60,738 nt of DNA from an uncultured Clostridia bacterium (GCA_944379995.1 CALWGF010000011.1:1-60738), one strand, 5' to 3'; counted from the first letter of the stretch, positions 34,093 to 43,719 are shown. Notes: generated by a model from the sequence alone, not told the origin. Numbers and translations are program-made.

Positions 34093-34162
34093 TTGTATTA
34101 ATCTCCTTTTTAATAATATTTTTATAAGTTCATATCGATATATTTATATTTATCTATGTGTT

Positions 34163-34191
34163 ATTTTATTACTCATATCGAAGAAAGTCAA
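34163..34191 (-). promoter_or_regulatory. Minus-strand promoter of the permease gene
   Basis: TTGACT (34191-34186), a 17-base spacer and TAAAAT (34168-34163). A TCGATATGA sequence lies in the spacer and again at 34130-34138, both plausible operator halves. Confidence 0.75.
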
Positions 34192-34207
34192 TATGAAAAT
34201 TTATCTA

Positions 34208-34252
34208 TTGACAAATATATATTATATTAGTATATTAGAATAAACTAATATA
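34208..34252 (+). promoter_or_regulatory. Plus-strand promoter with overlapping inverted repeat
   Basis: TTGACA (34208-34213), a 17-base spacer and TATATT (34231-34236). TATATTAG (34223-34230) and CTAATATA (34245-34252) form an 8-bp inverted repeat across the -10, a likely ArsR operator that would block transcription of the operon encoding ArsR. Confidence 0.75.
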
Positions 34253-34265
34253 AAGGGGAAAATTT

Positions 34266-34463
34266 ATGGAAAGAAAATTTAAGTTATGTTATGTTTCAGA
34301 TGAATGTGTTGCTTGTGGAACTTGTATGAAAGTTTGTCCTAAAAGTGCAATATCAATAAATAATGGTATAAAGGCTAAAGTTGACGCTAATAAATGTGTA
34401 GGTTGTGGAAAATGTGCAAAAGTTTGTCCTGCAAGTGTTATGAGAATAGGAGAGAGAGTATGA
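34266..34463 (+). CDS. 4Fe-4S ferredoxin, 65 aa
   Basis: Two classical clusters are seen: CVACGTCMKVCP and CVGCGKCAKVCP, each CxxCxxCxxxCP. It is a small two-cluster electron carrier, first of a three-gene operon (ferredoxin, NapH-like protein, ArsR). The ATG is preceded by AAAGGGGAAA. The next gene starts at an ATGA overlap. Confidence 0.93.
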   Translation: MERKFKLCYVSDECVACGTCMKVCPKSAISINNGIKAKVDANKCVGCGKCAKVCPASVMRIGERV

Positions 34464-35038
34464 AAAAACAATGGAATGATTATCTTTATATAATATCAGC
34501 TTTATATTTAATACTTGGATTTTTTAATATTATGTTTGCATGGCTTGGGCTTTTATGTTTTTCAATACCTATTATAATTTCTATTGTAAAAGGTAATAAA
34601 GCATATTGTAATAAATATTGTGGTAGAGGTCAGCTTTTTCAGATTTTGGGAACAAAATTTAAACTTTCAAGAAATAAAGATATACCAAAATTTTTACGTT
34701 CAAAGTGGTTTAGATATGGTTTTCTTGCATTTTTTATGATTATGTTTATAAATATGCTTTTTAATACCTATCTTGTTTTTTCTAATGTAAAAGATATGAA
34801 AGAGGTTGTTACACTTCTTTGGACTTTTAAATTACCTTGGAATTGGGTTTCAACAGATATGTTTTCACCTTGGGTGTATCAGTTTGCTTTTGGTTTTTAT
34901 AGTATTATGCTTACATCAACAGTTTTAGGGCTTATAACAATGGTACTTTTCAAACCACGTTCATGGTGTGTATACTGTCCTATGGGTACTATGACTCAGG
35001 GAATATGTCGTATAAAACACAGAGGAGATGAATTTTAA
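34460..35038 (+). CDS. NapH/CcoG-like membrane Fe-S protein
   Basis: The 192-aa protein has about four hydrophobic segments and Cys motifs YCNKYCGRGQLFQI and SWCVYCPMGTMTQGICRIKH, the second next to the C-terminus. This matches small 4Fe-4S membrane proteins of the NapH/CcoG type. ATG 34460 is chosen because it follows AGGAGAGAG and overlaps the ferredoxin stop (ATGA). It may pass electrons across or to the membrane for the partner permease. That link is inferred from position. Confidence 0.8.
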   Translation: MKKQWNDYLYIISALYLILGFFNIMFAWLGLLCFSIPIIISIVKGNKAYCNKYCGRGQLFQILGTKFKLSRNKDIPKFLRSKWFRYGFLAFFMIMFINMLFNTYLVFSNVKDMKEVVTLLWTFKLPWNWVSTDMFSPWVYQFAFGFYSIMLTSTVLGLITMVLFKPRSWCVYCPMGTMTQGICRIKHRGDEF

Positions 35039-35322
35039 TGGATATAAAAGAAAAAGCAAAAGAAGTTTCAAAACTTTTGAAAACATTGTCAAATGAAAAT
35101 AGACTTCTTATATTGTGTATGCTTATTGATGGACCTATGACTGTAAATAATCTTACTAAAGAGCTTAATATAACACAATCAGCTGTATCACAACATCTTT
35201 CTGTACTTTCTTTGGCAGGTATAATTGATTATGAAAAAAAAGGTCAAAGTATTTATTATTTTATAAGTGATAATCGTGTTATAGAAGTTTTTGAGGTTTT
35301 AAAAAGAAATTACTGTCAATAA
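35038..35322 (+). CDS. ArsR-family transcriptional regulator
   Basis: The 94-aa winged-helix protein shows LLKTLSNENRLLILCMLIDGPMTVNNLTKELNITQSAVSQHLSVLSLAGIIDYEK. The usual metal site CVC in helix 3 is not seen; its only cysteines are in ILCML and the C-terminal NYCQ, so it may sense something else or use other residues. The start overlaps the stop of the NapH-like gene (TAATG). It likely binds the inverted repeat at 34223-34252. Confidence 0.92.
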   Translation: MDIKEKAKEVSKLLKTLSNENRLLILCMLIDGPMTVNNLTKELNITQSAVSQHLSVLSLAGIIDYEKKGQSIYYFISDNRVIEVFEVLKRNYCQ

Positions 35323-35378
35323 ATATAACTTGTGTTATAATATATCAAAAAAATACTTAGCAAAGGAAAATGAAAACT

Positions 35379-36131
35379 ATGGAAAACACAAAAAAAGTAC
35401 TTGCAACTGTTGATGGTAAAGAGATTACAAAAGAAAGCCTTAATGCTATTATTGAAAAATATCCTCCAAACCAGAAAATGTATTTTGAAACAGAAGAAGG
35501 TATGAAACAGCTTCTTGACCAAAAAATAGCTTTTATGCTTCTTAAAGAAAAAGGCTTTGAAATGGGTATTGATAAAAGAGAAGAATATATTGCTCAGATG
35601 GACCTTATTGTTGAACAGCTTATGACAAAATTTGTTATGGACGATATTTTTGCTGGAATAGAAGTTTCTGATGAAGAAGCTATTGAATTTTATAATGCTC
35701 ATAAAGAAGGATTTGCTGATAAAGAAAGTGTTTCTGCAAAACATATACTTGTAAACACAGAAGAAGAAGCTAATAAAATTAAAAATGAAATAGCTGAAAA
35801 TGGACTTTCTTTTGAAGATGCTGCTAAAAAGTATTCAAGTTGTCCTTCTAATACAGCTGGTGGAGATTTAGGAAAATTCGGCAGAGGTATGATGGTTAAA
35901 GAATTTGAAAATGCTGCTTTTGAACTTCCATTAAATGAAGTAAGTGATGCTGTAAAAACACAGTTTGGTTATCACCTTATAAAAGTATATGAAAAAACAG
36001 AAGCTAAAACAAAAGCTTTTGAAGCTGTAAAAGATGAAGTTATTAAAAATGTTAAAACAGCTAAATATGAAGCAAAATACAAAGAAGTTATGGAAGAACT
36101 TAAATCAAAACATAATGTAAAAGTATTTTAA
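35379..36131 (+). CDS. Parvulin-type peptidyl-prolyl isomerase, cytoplasmic
   Basis: The rotamase domain spans about residues 120-210: SAKHILVNTEEEANKI, GDLGKFGRGMMVKEFENAAF, VKTQFGYHLIKV. A SurA/PrsA-like N-terminal chaperone part precedes it, but there is no signal peptide or lipobox, so it acts in the cytoplasm. Two starts, ATG 35370 and 35379, are both in frame; 35379 has better distance from AAAGGA. About 250 aa. Single gene with its own terminator. Confidence 0.85.
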   Translation: MENTKKVLATVDGKEITKESLNAIIEKYPPNQKMYFETEEGMKQLLDQKIAFMLLKEKGFEMGIDKREEYIAQMDLIVEQLMTKFVMDDIFAGIEVSDEEAIEFYNAHKEGFADKESVSAKHILVNTEEEANKIKNEIAENGLSFEDAAKKYSSCPSNTAGGDLGKFGRGMMVKEFENAAFELPLNEVSDAVKTQFGYHLIKVYEKTEAKTKAFEAVKDEVIKNVKTAKYEAKYKEVMEELKSKHNVKVF

Positions 36132-36138
36132 TCTAAAA

Positions 36139-36165
36139 AAGGAAAGCCTTTGGCTTTCCTTTTTA
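36139..36165. terminator. Bidirectional terminator
   Basis: AAGGAAAGCC-TTT-GGCTTTCCTT hairpin with A and T tracts, between convergent genes (35379 and feoB). Confidence 0.93.
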
Positions 36166-38259
36166 TATTATATTAAAAAATAAATTTAATAATCCACATA
36201 TTGTAAGACCACATATTACAGGTACTATTATGGAAATGATAACCCATTTTATACTTCCTGTTTCTTTTTTAATAGTTAGACAAGTTGTTGAACAAGGCCA
36301 ATGCATTATTGAGAATATCATTACAGATAAAGCAGTTTGAATTGTCCAACCATTTTCTATAAATATATTTTTTAAACAAAGTATATTGTCCATTTCTGTT
36401 AATGTAGTATTTCCCATATAAGCCATTACCATAATAGGTATAACTATTTCATTTGCAGGAAAACCAAGTATAAATGCTGTTAATATTATACCGTCAAGAC
36501 CAAAAAGAGATGCAAAAGGGTCTAAAAAATCGCTCATAATATAAATTAGTCCTTTTCCTTCAAATGTTATATTTGATAATATCCATATTATAAGTCCGGC
36601 AGGTGCTGCAACAGAAATTGCTTTGCCTAATATAAATATTGTTCTATCAAATATTGAATGTATTAGTACTTTTGTTATTTGAGGTTTTCTGTAAGGTGGT
36701 AATTCAAGTGTAAATGAAGCAGGTAAGCCCTTTAAAAATATGTGCCCCAATACTCCAGATACTATTAATGTCATTATTACACCAAAAAGTATTATTATAG
36801 CAAGTATTGCAGAAGAAGCAATATTTGAATATTTTCCGCTACCTACAAAAAATATTGTTATTATTGTTATAAGTGTTGGAAATCGTCCATTACAAGGTAC
36901 AAAACTATTTGTTATAATAGCAATAAGCCTTTCTCTTGGAGAGTCTATTATTCGACAGCCTGTTACTCCAACAGCATTACAACCAAATCCCATTGCCATA
37001 CATAATGCTTGTTTTCCACAAGCATTACATTTTTTAAAACAACAATCAAGATTAAAAGCCATTCTTGGCAAATATCCTAAGTCTTCAAGTATTGTAAATA
37101 ATGGAAAAAATATTGCCATAGGTGGAAGCATTACCGACACAACCCAGGCAAGTACTCTATATATTCCAAATACAAGCATATTACATATGGTTTCAGAAAT
37201 ATTTATAGATAAAAGCCATAAATATAGTTTGTTTTCAAATGAAAATAAAAAATCATATAATATTGCAGAAGGATAGTTTGCACCTTTTATTGTAATCCAT
37301 AATATAAATATAAGAAGTAAAAACATAATTGGAAAAGCTGTATATTTTCCTGTAAGTATATTATCTATTTTATTATCTTTTATACTGTAAGAAGGTGTGT
37401 TTTCACTTACTACACCATTACATATTTTTTCTGCTGTTTTAATTAGTCCTTCAGGTATTTTATCTTCTATAAAAAAATCCTTAGGTGCATATTCTTTTAT
37501 GAATTTTTCTGCTTTGTCTAATGCTGATATTAATAAATATTTTTCATTTTTAGAAATATTTATATTATTTTCTAAAGTATCAATAAAATCATATTTTTCT
37601 TCTAATAGTCTTAAAGCAAGCCAACGTTTATTTATATCTGAAAAATTTTCATTTTTTATTTCATTTAATACAATATCAACAGCTTTTTCTGTAATATAAT
37701 CATAATCTATTTTTATTTTTTTAGGTTTTATATTTGATTTATATATTTTATATATTTTTTCAAGAAGTGTTTCAAATCCTTTATTTTTTGATGCTGTCAT
37801 TGGTATAACAGGAATTTTAATCCTTTCCTCCAAAAGTGGTATATTTATTTTTATACCTTTTTTTGTTGCTTCGTCCATAAGATTAAGACAAAGTATTGCA
37901 TTATCTGTTATTTCAAGTATTTGGAGAACAAGATTAAGATTTCTGAGTATACAAGAAGCATCACATACTATTACTGTTATATCCGGTTTTTTAAAATATA
38001 TAAAATTTCTTGCTTCTTCTTCCTCTTTGGAAGTAGATAATAATGAATATGTTCCCGGAATATCTGCAAAAGCATATCTTAAATCTTTATAATTACAATA
38101 TCCTATAACATTTGATACAGTTTTTCCTGACCAGTTTCCTGTATGCTGGTTTAGCCCTGTAAGTTTATTAAATACTGTACTTTTTCCTACATTTGGGTTT
38201 CCTGCAAGTGCTATAATAATATCATATGAATTATTGATTTTTTTAAAAGGATTAGTCAT
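36163..38259 (-). CDS. feoB: Ferrous iron transporter FeoB
   Basis: The N-terminal G domain (G1 AGNPNVGKSTVFNKLTG, G3 DIPGTYSLLSTS, G4 NLMDEATKKG) is followed by a helical GDI region and a membrane domain with two Gate motifs (GCNAVGVTGCRIIDSPRERLIA, GFPANEIVIPIMVMAY). At 698 aa it is normal size. FeoB imports Fe2+ under anaerobic conditions. The start codon is 4 bases after feoA. Confidence 0.96.
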   Translation of the reverse strand: MTNPFKKINNSYDIIIALAGNPNVGKSTVFNKLTGLNQHTGNWSGKTVSNVIGYCNYKDLRYAFADIPGTYSLLSTSKEEEEARNFIYFKKPDITVIVCDASCILRNLNLVLQILEITDNAILCLNLMDEATKKGIKINIPLLEERIKIPVIPMTASKNKGFETLLEKIYKIYKSNIKPKKIKIDYDYITEKAVDIVLNEIKNENFSDINKRWLALRLLEEKYDFIDTLENNINISKNEKYLLISALDKAEKFIKEYAPKDFFIEDKIPEGLIKTAEKICNGVVSENTPSYSIKDNKIDNILTGKYTAFPIMFLLLIFILWITIKGANYPSAILYDFLFSFENKLYLWLLSINISETICNMLVFGIYRVLAWVVSVMLPPMAIFFPLFTILEDLGYLPRMAFNLDCCFKKCNACGKQALCMAMGFGCNAVGVTGCRIIDSPRERLIAIITNSFVPCNGRFPTLITIITIFFVGSGKYSNIASSAILAIIILFGVIMTLIVSGVLGHIFLKGLPASFTLELPPYRKPQITKVLIHSIFDRTIFILGKAISVAAPAGLIIWILSNITFEGKGLIYIMSDFLDPFASLFGLDGIILTAFILGFPANEIVIPIMVMAYMGNTTLTEMDNILCLKNIFIENGWTIQTALSVMIFSIMHWPCSTTCLTIKKETGSIKWVIISIIVPVICGLTICGLLNLFFNII

Positions 38260-38263
38260 AAAA

Positions 38264-38500
38264 TCACCCCTTTACAGATACAATTATATTTTTTGCATCA
38301 CTATTTCTTATTGCTATAAGTGTTCCATATATAAGATATGCACAAGGGTCACCTAAAGGGCTTTTTCTTATACATTTTATGGCAGTTCCATTTACTATTC
38401 CTATATCTTGAAGTCGTCTTCTTATAATGCCTTCAGAGTATATTTTTACTACATATGCAGTTGAACCTTCTTTAATATTTGAAAGTGGTATTGTATCCAT
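38264..38500 (-). CDS. feoA: Ferrous iron transport protein FeoA
   Basis: This 78-aa SH3-like partner of FeoB shows IIRRRLQDIGIVNGTAIKCIRKSPLGDPCAYLIYG, the family signature. Start at ATG 38500 behind AGGTG; the GTG at 38509 is part of the ribosome site. Cotranscribed with feoB. I see no clear Fur box in the short upstream region. Confidence 0.93.
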   Translation of the reverse strand: MDTIPLSNIKEGSTAYVVKIYSEGIIRRRLQDIGIVNGTAIKCIRKSPLGDPCAYLIYGTLIAIRNSDAKNIIVSVKG

Positions 38501-38611
38501 TATTTGCACCTATAATTTAAGTTTCATAATATATTATGTTTATATATTTTTAAGTGTTACTTTTGTAATATGTTAAATACTATTTCATATTATATAAAAG
38601 GGGGTGTGTAT

Positions 38612-39460
38612 ATGAATAATGACAATATTTTGGATTTTACTATTGGTAATAGAAGAACAGGACCATATAATGAAACAAGATTTCAACCTAGCGAATTTTC
38701 TGATATAAAAAATATAGTTGATAGCAATTTTCAACCAGCAACACCAGGATTTGGACCAGAGGGGGAAGTAACGCCAGAAGTATCAACAGATGATTTTCAA
38801 CCGGCAACGCCGGGATTTGGACCAGAGGGAGAAGTAACGCCAGAAATTTCAACAGGTGTTACTATACTTCCAGTAATACCGATATTAAGATATGGATATA
38901 TGAGATTTATTAATGGATATGTTGGAAATATAGATATTTATGTGGATAATGATAAAGTTGCTAATAATGTTGGTTTTGGTGAATATACAAGTTATTATAT
39001 ATTTTTAGTAGGTAATCATAGAGTAAGAGTTTATAAAGCAGGAACAAAAAATAAGTTATATGAAAAGGTCATAAAAATAAAGAATTTTTCAAAATATATA
39101 GGTGCTTTTGAAGGTAATAAAAATATGTATTCAATGGTTATTACTGAAAGTAGTTGTAATAAAACAAATAGTAATATAGCTAGTGTAAGATTTATAAGTA
39201 TTTCTGAAAATAAAACTTATTTAGATATTTATGTTGATGATATTATTGTAATAAAGGATTTTTATCATAATGATATAAGTGGATATTTAGCATTGCAAGA
39301 AGGTTCTCATAATATAAAATTAACTAGGGCAGGAACTATGAGAGTTGTTGTTGAAGAACCTCAATTAAAATTTGATGGAAGTAATTGTTATAGCGTTTAT
39401 ATTTTAGGTGATAATATTAATATTCCTATACAATTAAGAGTTTTGAAAGAAAATATATAA
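38612..39460 (+). CDS. DUF4397-domain protein with a duplicated 22-residue linker
   Basis: Start at ATG 38612 behind AAGGGGGTG. The 282-aa protein has an N-terminal part with two tandem copies of FQPATPGFGPEGEVTPE(V/I)ST, then two DUF4397-like beta modules (YMRFINGYVGNIDIYVDND and VRFISISENKTYLDIYVDD), each followed by YKAG or TRAG loops. No signal peptide. DUF4397 proteins often sit at the surface or in spore coats, but location is unclear here. Leu is mostly TTA. Confidence 0.78.
   Translation: MNNDNILDFTIGNRRTGPYNETRFQPSEFSDIKNIVDSNFQPATPGFGPEGEVTPEVSTDDFQPATPGFGPEGEVTPEISTGVTILPVIPILRYGYMRFINGYVGNIDIYVDNDKVANNVGFGEYTSYYIFLVGNHRVRVYKAGTKNKLYEKVIKIKNFSKYIGAFEGNKNMYSMVITESSCNKTNSNIASVRFISISENKTYLDIYVDDIIVIKDFYHNDISGYLALQEGSHNIKLTRAGTMRVVVEEPQLKFDGSNCYSVYILGDNINIPIQLRVLKENI
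38729..38860 (+). repeat. 66-bp tandem duplication in the DUF4397 gene
   Basis: Two 66-base units (38729-38794, 38795-38860) code for 22-residue repeats. The local base composition is richer in G and C than the rest of the gene. Differences are mainly third-base changes, so the unit is under protein selection. Confidence 0.9.
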
Positions 39461-39487
39461 AATAAGGCAGTTATGCCTTATTTTTTT
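39461..39487 (+). terminator. Terminator
   Basis: AATAAGGCA/TGCCTTATT stem followed by T's. Confidence 0.92.
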
Positions 39488-39572
39488 GTTAAAAAAGAGG
39501 ATTTTATAAAAAAATGCAGTATTTATATTATGTAGGAAAATAGTCTTGTATTTTTTAAAGGTGGTGCTTGTT

Positions 39573-40580
39573 ATGAATATAAGAGTTGAGCGTGAAAAAA
39601 TAGAGAATTATATACTTTCCGAATTTGCAATGAAAAGTACAGATACAAAAGGACGAGATTTTTTTGAACAAAAATGTGATATAAGAACAGAATTTCAAAG
39701 GGATAGAGATAGAATATTACATAGTAAGGCTTTTAGAAGAATGAAACATAAAACTCAGGTTTTTATATCACCAGAAGGTGACCATTATAGAACAAGACTT
39801 ACACATACTCTTGAGGTTTCTCAAATTGCAAGAACAATATCAAGGGCATTACGTTTGAACGAAGATTTGACAGAAGCAATAGCTTTAGGTCATGACCTTG
39901 GTCATACACCTTTTGGACATTCTGGTGAAAGAATACTTAATAGTTTATCACCATTTGGTTTTGAACATAATGTACAAAGTGTTAGAGTTGTTGAAATACT
40001 TGAAAATGACGGAAAAGGGCTTAATCTTACTGTTGAAGTACGTGATGGAATATTAAATCATAGAACAAGATTTAATCCTTCTACACTTGAGGGAAAGGTT
40101 GTAAGACTATCTGATAAAATAGCATATATTAATCACGATATTGATGATGCTATAAGAGGTGGTATTTTAAAAGAAAGTGATATTCCAAAAGATATTACTG
40201 ATGTTGTTGGTAAAAGTTTTGAAGAAAGAATTAATTCTATGATACATAATACAGTTGAAAATAGTATAGGTATAAATGACATAAAACAAAGTGATGATAT
40301 GTCAAAGGCTGTTTATGACCTTAGAAAATATCTTTTTACAAATGTATATATGAGTGATAGAGCAAAAAAAGAAGAAGAAAAAACAGAAAATATGATAAAA
40401 ATACTTTATGAATATTATTGTGAAAAACCATACAAAATGAGTGATGAGTTTAAAAGATTTATAGAAGAAGGAATTGATGCTGAAAGAGTTGTGTGTGACT
40501 ATATAGCCTGTATGACTGATAGATTTGCAATTAAAAAATTTATAGATATTTCTATACCTAAGTCTTGGAATATTTATTAA
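39573..40580 (+). CDS. dgt: dGTP triphosphohydrolase-like HD protein
   Basis: The HD-domain enzyme removes triphosphate from deoxynucleotides. Motifs: RTRLTHTLEVSQIARTIS, GHDLGHTPFGHSGE, and SDKIAYINHDIDDAIR, giving the metal H..HD..D set. ATG 39573 is set by AAAGGTGG; an earlier in-frame start lacks a ribosome site. About 335 aa. It precedes dnaG-rpoD, an arrangement seen in Firmicutes. Confidence 0.93.
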   Translation: MNIRVEREKIENYILSEFAMKSTDTKGRDFFEQKCDIRTEFQRDRDRILHSKAFRRMKHKTQVFISPEGDHYRTRLTHTLEVSQIARTISRALRLNEDLTEAIALGHDLGHTPFGHSGERILNSLSPFGFEHNVQSVRVVEILENDGKGLNLTVEVRDGILNHRTRFNPSTLEGKVVRLSDKIAYINHDIDDAIRGGILKESDIPKDITDVVGKSFEERINSMIHNTVENSIGINDIKQSDDMSKAVYDLRKYLFTNVYMSDRAKKEEEKTENMIKILYEYYCEKPYKMSDEFKRFIEEGIDAERVVCDYIACMTDRFAIKKFIDISIPKSWNIY

Positions 40581-40730
40581 GCACAGCTTTATATTATAAT
40601 ACAATTTTATACATTTTACAATAATTTTTGAGCAATATTTCTGTATAATCTTAACATAGAATATAAATAGATAATTTCAATTTTGTTGATGTATACAAAG
40701 ATGATATATATAGAAGGAAATAAGCCTTAA

Positions 40731-40769
40731 ATGTCGAAATATATATTAAAGAGGGTGATGCCGTTATGA
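40731..40769 (+). CDS. Possible 12-codon leader peptide before dnaG
   Basis: ATG 40731 opens a 12-codon frame that ends at TGA 40769, overlapping the dnaG start codon (ATGA). It has a distant AAGGAA (40714-40719). It contains the dnaG ribosome site, so its translation could affect dnaG. Such short frames also occur by chance. Confidence 0.25.
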   Translation: MSKYILKRVMPL

Positions 40770-42562
40770 GATATTCTCAAGATTTGATTGAGGAAATTAG
40801 AACTCAAAATGACATAGTTGAAGTTATAGGGGAGTTTATGCCTCTTACAAGAAAGGGTGGTTCATACTTTGGACTTTGCCCGTTTCATAATGAAAATACA
40901 CCTTCTTTTTCTGTGAGTGCAGACAAGCAGTTTTATTATTGTTTTGGTTGTGGTGCAGCAGGAAATGTTTATAGTTTTGTTATGCAAACTGAAAACTGTG
41001 ACTTTCTTGAAGCAGTTGAAATTCTTGCAGATAGAGCAGGAATTTCTCTACCCGAACCCCAACAGTCTGAACAGGAAAAAGAAGAAGAAAGACAACGCCA
41101 AACTCTTTTTGATATGCATAAAACAGCAGCTAGATTTTATTATGAAAAACTTCACGAAACTTTAGGAGAAAGCACCCTTAAGTATCTTGATGAAAGGGGA
41201 GTTTCGCCTAATATACAAAAAAAATTCGGTATAGGTTTTGCTCCCGATAGTCATAATTCTTTATACAAACATCTTTCGGAAAAAGGATATAATATTTCAG
41301 ATATGCTTAAAAGTGGTCTTGTAATAAAGAATAAAAATTCTGATGGCTATCATGATAGATTTTTTAATAGACTTATGTTCCCTATTATAGATGTTTCAGG
41401 AAGGATAATAGGATTTGGTGGAAGAGTTATGGGAAAAGGTGAGCCTAAATATCTTAACTCGCCAGAAACTATGATTTTTAATAAAAGTCGTAATCTTTAT
41501 GGTCTTAATTTTGCAAAAAGTACAAGACGACGAGAGATTATATTAGTTGAAGGATATATGGATATGATAAGCATATATCAAGCAGGTTTTCATAATGTTT
41601 GTGCATCTTTAGGTACGGCTTTTAATAATGAACATGCAAAAGTTCTTAAAAAGTATGCTGATGATGTAATAATACTTTATGATAGCGATACAGCAGGAAC
41701 AAATGCAGCACTTAGAGCTATTCCTATACTTGTTAGTAACGGATTTAATGTTAAAGTTTTACAAGTTCCTGATGGCAAAGACCCTGACGAATTTATAAAA
41801 CATAATGGTTCAATGGAATTTTCAAAACTTCTTGTTAGAGCTGTAAGTCATATTTCTTTTCAAATTAATTGTAAAAGAAAAGATTATAATTTAAACAATC
41901 CTGAACATAAAGTCAAATTTACAATAGAGGCTGCAAAAATACTTGCAAGTTTGACAAGCGATATAGAAAGAGATGTTTATATAAAAGAGCTTTCTATTGA
42001 AACAGGTATTTCTGAAGAAGCTATTAAAAAAGAAATTTCTAAAATTACAAAAATTGCAGAAGCTGATTTTGCAAAAGAGGCTGAAAAAAAACGAAGAAGA
42101 ATACAAAATAATAATAACTTAAGCAATAATGTATTTATAAAGTCAAAAGGAGTTATGGAAGCACAAAGAGAACTTCTTGCGGCTATGGCTTCCAATATAA
42201 ATATTTATAATGCAATAAAAAAATATATTAAGCCTTCTGATTTTTTAACAGATGTTTATAAAAAAGCAGCACTTATTATATATGATATAAATGAAAATGG
42301 TGAGCAGATTTTTCCGGCAGAAATAGTAAATCATTTTCAATCTGTTGAAGAACAGAAGTATGTTACAGGGATTTTTGCAGTAAATTTCAATTATAACAAA
42401 GAAAATGAACTGGAAAAGGCTCTTAATGAAAATATAAAAATAATTAAAAAAGCTTATCTTGACGAAAAATCTTCCAATGCTACAAGTATTGAAGATGTTA
42501 TGAGTATCGTTGAGGAAAAAAGAAATATTGATAAATTGTATATCACTATTACAAATGGTTAA
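40766..42562 (+). CDS. dnaG: DNA primase
   Basis: DnaG makes RNA primers at the replication fork. The N-terminal zinc finger (CPFHNENTPSFSVS..YYCFGCG) is followed by the catalytic core with TOPRIM (IILVEGYMDMISIY, DSDTAGTNAAL), then a C-terminal DnaB-binding domain. 598 aa is usual. Ribosome site AGAGGGTG. rpoD follows after 30 bases, the conserved macromolecular synthesis operon. Confidence 0.97.
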   Translation: MRYSQDLIEEIRTQNDIVEVIGEFMPLTRKGGSYFGLCPFHNENTPSFSVSADKQFYYCFGCGAAGNVYSFVMQTENCDFLEAVEILADRAGISLPEPQQSEQEKEEERQRQTLFDMHKTAARFYYEKLHETLGESTLKYLDERGVSPNIQKKFGIGFAPDSHNSLYKHLSEKGYNISDMLKSGLVIKNKNSDGYHDRFFNRLMFPIIDVSGRIIGFGGRVMGKGEPKYLNSPETMIFNKSRNLYGLNFAKSTRRREIILVEGYMDMISIYQAGFHNVCASLGTAFNNEHAKVLKKYADDVIILYDSDTAGTNAALRAIPILVSNGFNVKVLQVPDGKDPDEFIKHNGSMEFSKLLVRAVSHISFQINCKRKDYNLNNPEHKVKFTIEAAKILASLTSDIERDVYIKELSIETGISEEAIKKEISKITKIAEADFAKEAEKKRRRIQNNNNLSNNVFIKSKGVMEAQRELLAAMASNINIYNAIKKYIKPSDFLTDVYKKAALIIYDINENGEQIFPAEIVNHFQSVEEQKYVTGIFAVNFNYNKENELEKALNENIKIIKKAYLDEKSSNATSIEDVMSIVEEKRNIDKLYITITNG

Positions 42563-42592
42563 AATAGAGTGTATTAGAAAGGAAGGTCTGCT

Positions 42593-43666
42593 TTGAAACC
42601 AGTAGAAGAAAATACATTTATAACCCGTTTAAAAGAACTTGTAGCAATAGGTAAAAAGAAAAAAGGTGTGCTCGAATATAAAGAGATTATGGACCATCTT
42701 GGAGATATAGAGCTTGAAGCAGAACAAATTGATAAAGTATATGAATATTTTGAAGCTCAAGGTATTGATGTACTTGGGGTTATGGACGCAGAGGAAGAAA
42801 TTGACAAGGATTTAGACCTTTCTCTTCCAGAAGGTATAAATATAGATGACCCTGTTCGTATGTATCTTAAAGAAATTGGTAAAGTACCTCTTTTGAGTGC
42901 TGATGAAGAAATTGAACTTGCACAAAGAATGGAAGAAGGAGACGAATATGCTAAAAAGAAACTTGCAGAAGCAAATCTTCGTCTTGTTGTTTCTATTGCA
43001 AAAAGATATGTAGGTAGAGGAATGCTTTTCCTTGACCTTATACAAGAAGGTAATCTTGGTCTTATAAAAGCTGTTGAAAAATTCGATTATAGAAAAGGTT
43101 ATAAGTTTAGTACTTATGCAACTTGGTGGATAAGACAAGCTATAACAAGAGCCATAGCTGACCAAGCTAGAACAATTCGTATACCTGTTCATATGGTTGA
43201 AACAATAAATAAACTTATAAGAATTTCAAGACAACTTCTTCAAGAACTTGGTCGTGAACCAGTTGCAGAAGAACTTGCTGTTGAAATGCAGATGCCTGTT
43301 GAAAAGGTAAGAGAAATTATGAAAATAGCTCAAGAGCCTGTTTCTCTTGAAACTCCTATTGGTGAGGAAGAAGATAGCCACCTTGGAGATTTTATACCTG
43401 ATGATGATATTCCTGCTCCAGCAGAGGCTGCTGCTTTTACACTTCTTAAAGAGCAACTCATAGAAGTTTTAGATACTCTTACAGAAAGAGAAAAGAAAGT
43501 TTTAAGACTTCGTTTTGGTCTTGACGATGGTAGAGCAAGAACTCTTGAAGAAGTAGGTAAGGAATTTAATGTAACAAGAGAACGTATTCGTCAGATTGAA
43601 GCAAAGGCTTTAAGAAAACTTCGTCACCCTAGCAGAAGTAAAAAACTTAAAGATTTCCTTGAGTAA
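42593..43666 (+). CDS. rpoD: Primary RNA polymerase sigma factor RpoD/SigA
   Basis: Regions 1.2 to 4.2 are clear: [84 protein letters not shown], and the C-terminal [46 protein letters not shown] start 42593 behind AAGGAAGG. 357 aa with the short region 1.1 of Firmicutes. Terminated at 43681. Confidence 0.97.
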   Translation: MKPVEENTFITRLKELVAIGKKKKGVLEYKEIMDHLGDIELEAEQIDKVYEYFEAQGIDVLGVMDAEEEIDKDLDLSLPEGINIDDPVRMYLKEIGKVPLLSADEEIELAQRMEEGDEYAKKKLAEANLRLVVSIAKRYVGRGMLFLDLIQEGNLGLIKAVEKFDYRKGYKFSTYATWWIRQAITRAIADQARTIRIPVHMVETINKLIRISRQLLQELGREPVAEELAVEMQMPVEKVREIMKIAQEPVSLETPIGEEEDSHLGDFIPDDDIPAPAEAAAFTLLKEQLIEVLDTLTEREKKVLRLRFGLDDGRARTLEEVGKEFNVTRERIRQIEAKALRKLRHPSRSKKLKDFLE

Positions 43667-43680
43667 TATTTTATAAAGAG

Positions 43681-43719
43681 AACTCCTTTCGGAATAATTA
43701 TATTCTGAGGGGAGTTTTT
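43681..43719 (+). terminator. Terminator after rpoD
   Basis: AACTCCTTTCGGAATA paired with TATTCTGAGGGGAGTT (with some G-U pairs), then T's. Confidence 0.88.

Noticed and set aside
35316..35744. Minus-strand frame of 142 codons opposite the parvulin gene
   Set aside because: Very Phe/Lys/Asn-rich, no ribosome site, fully opposite a clear parvulin coding frame.
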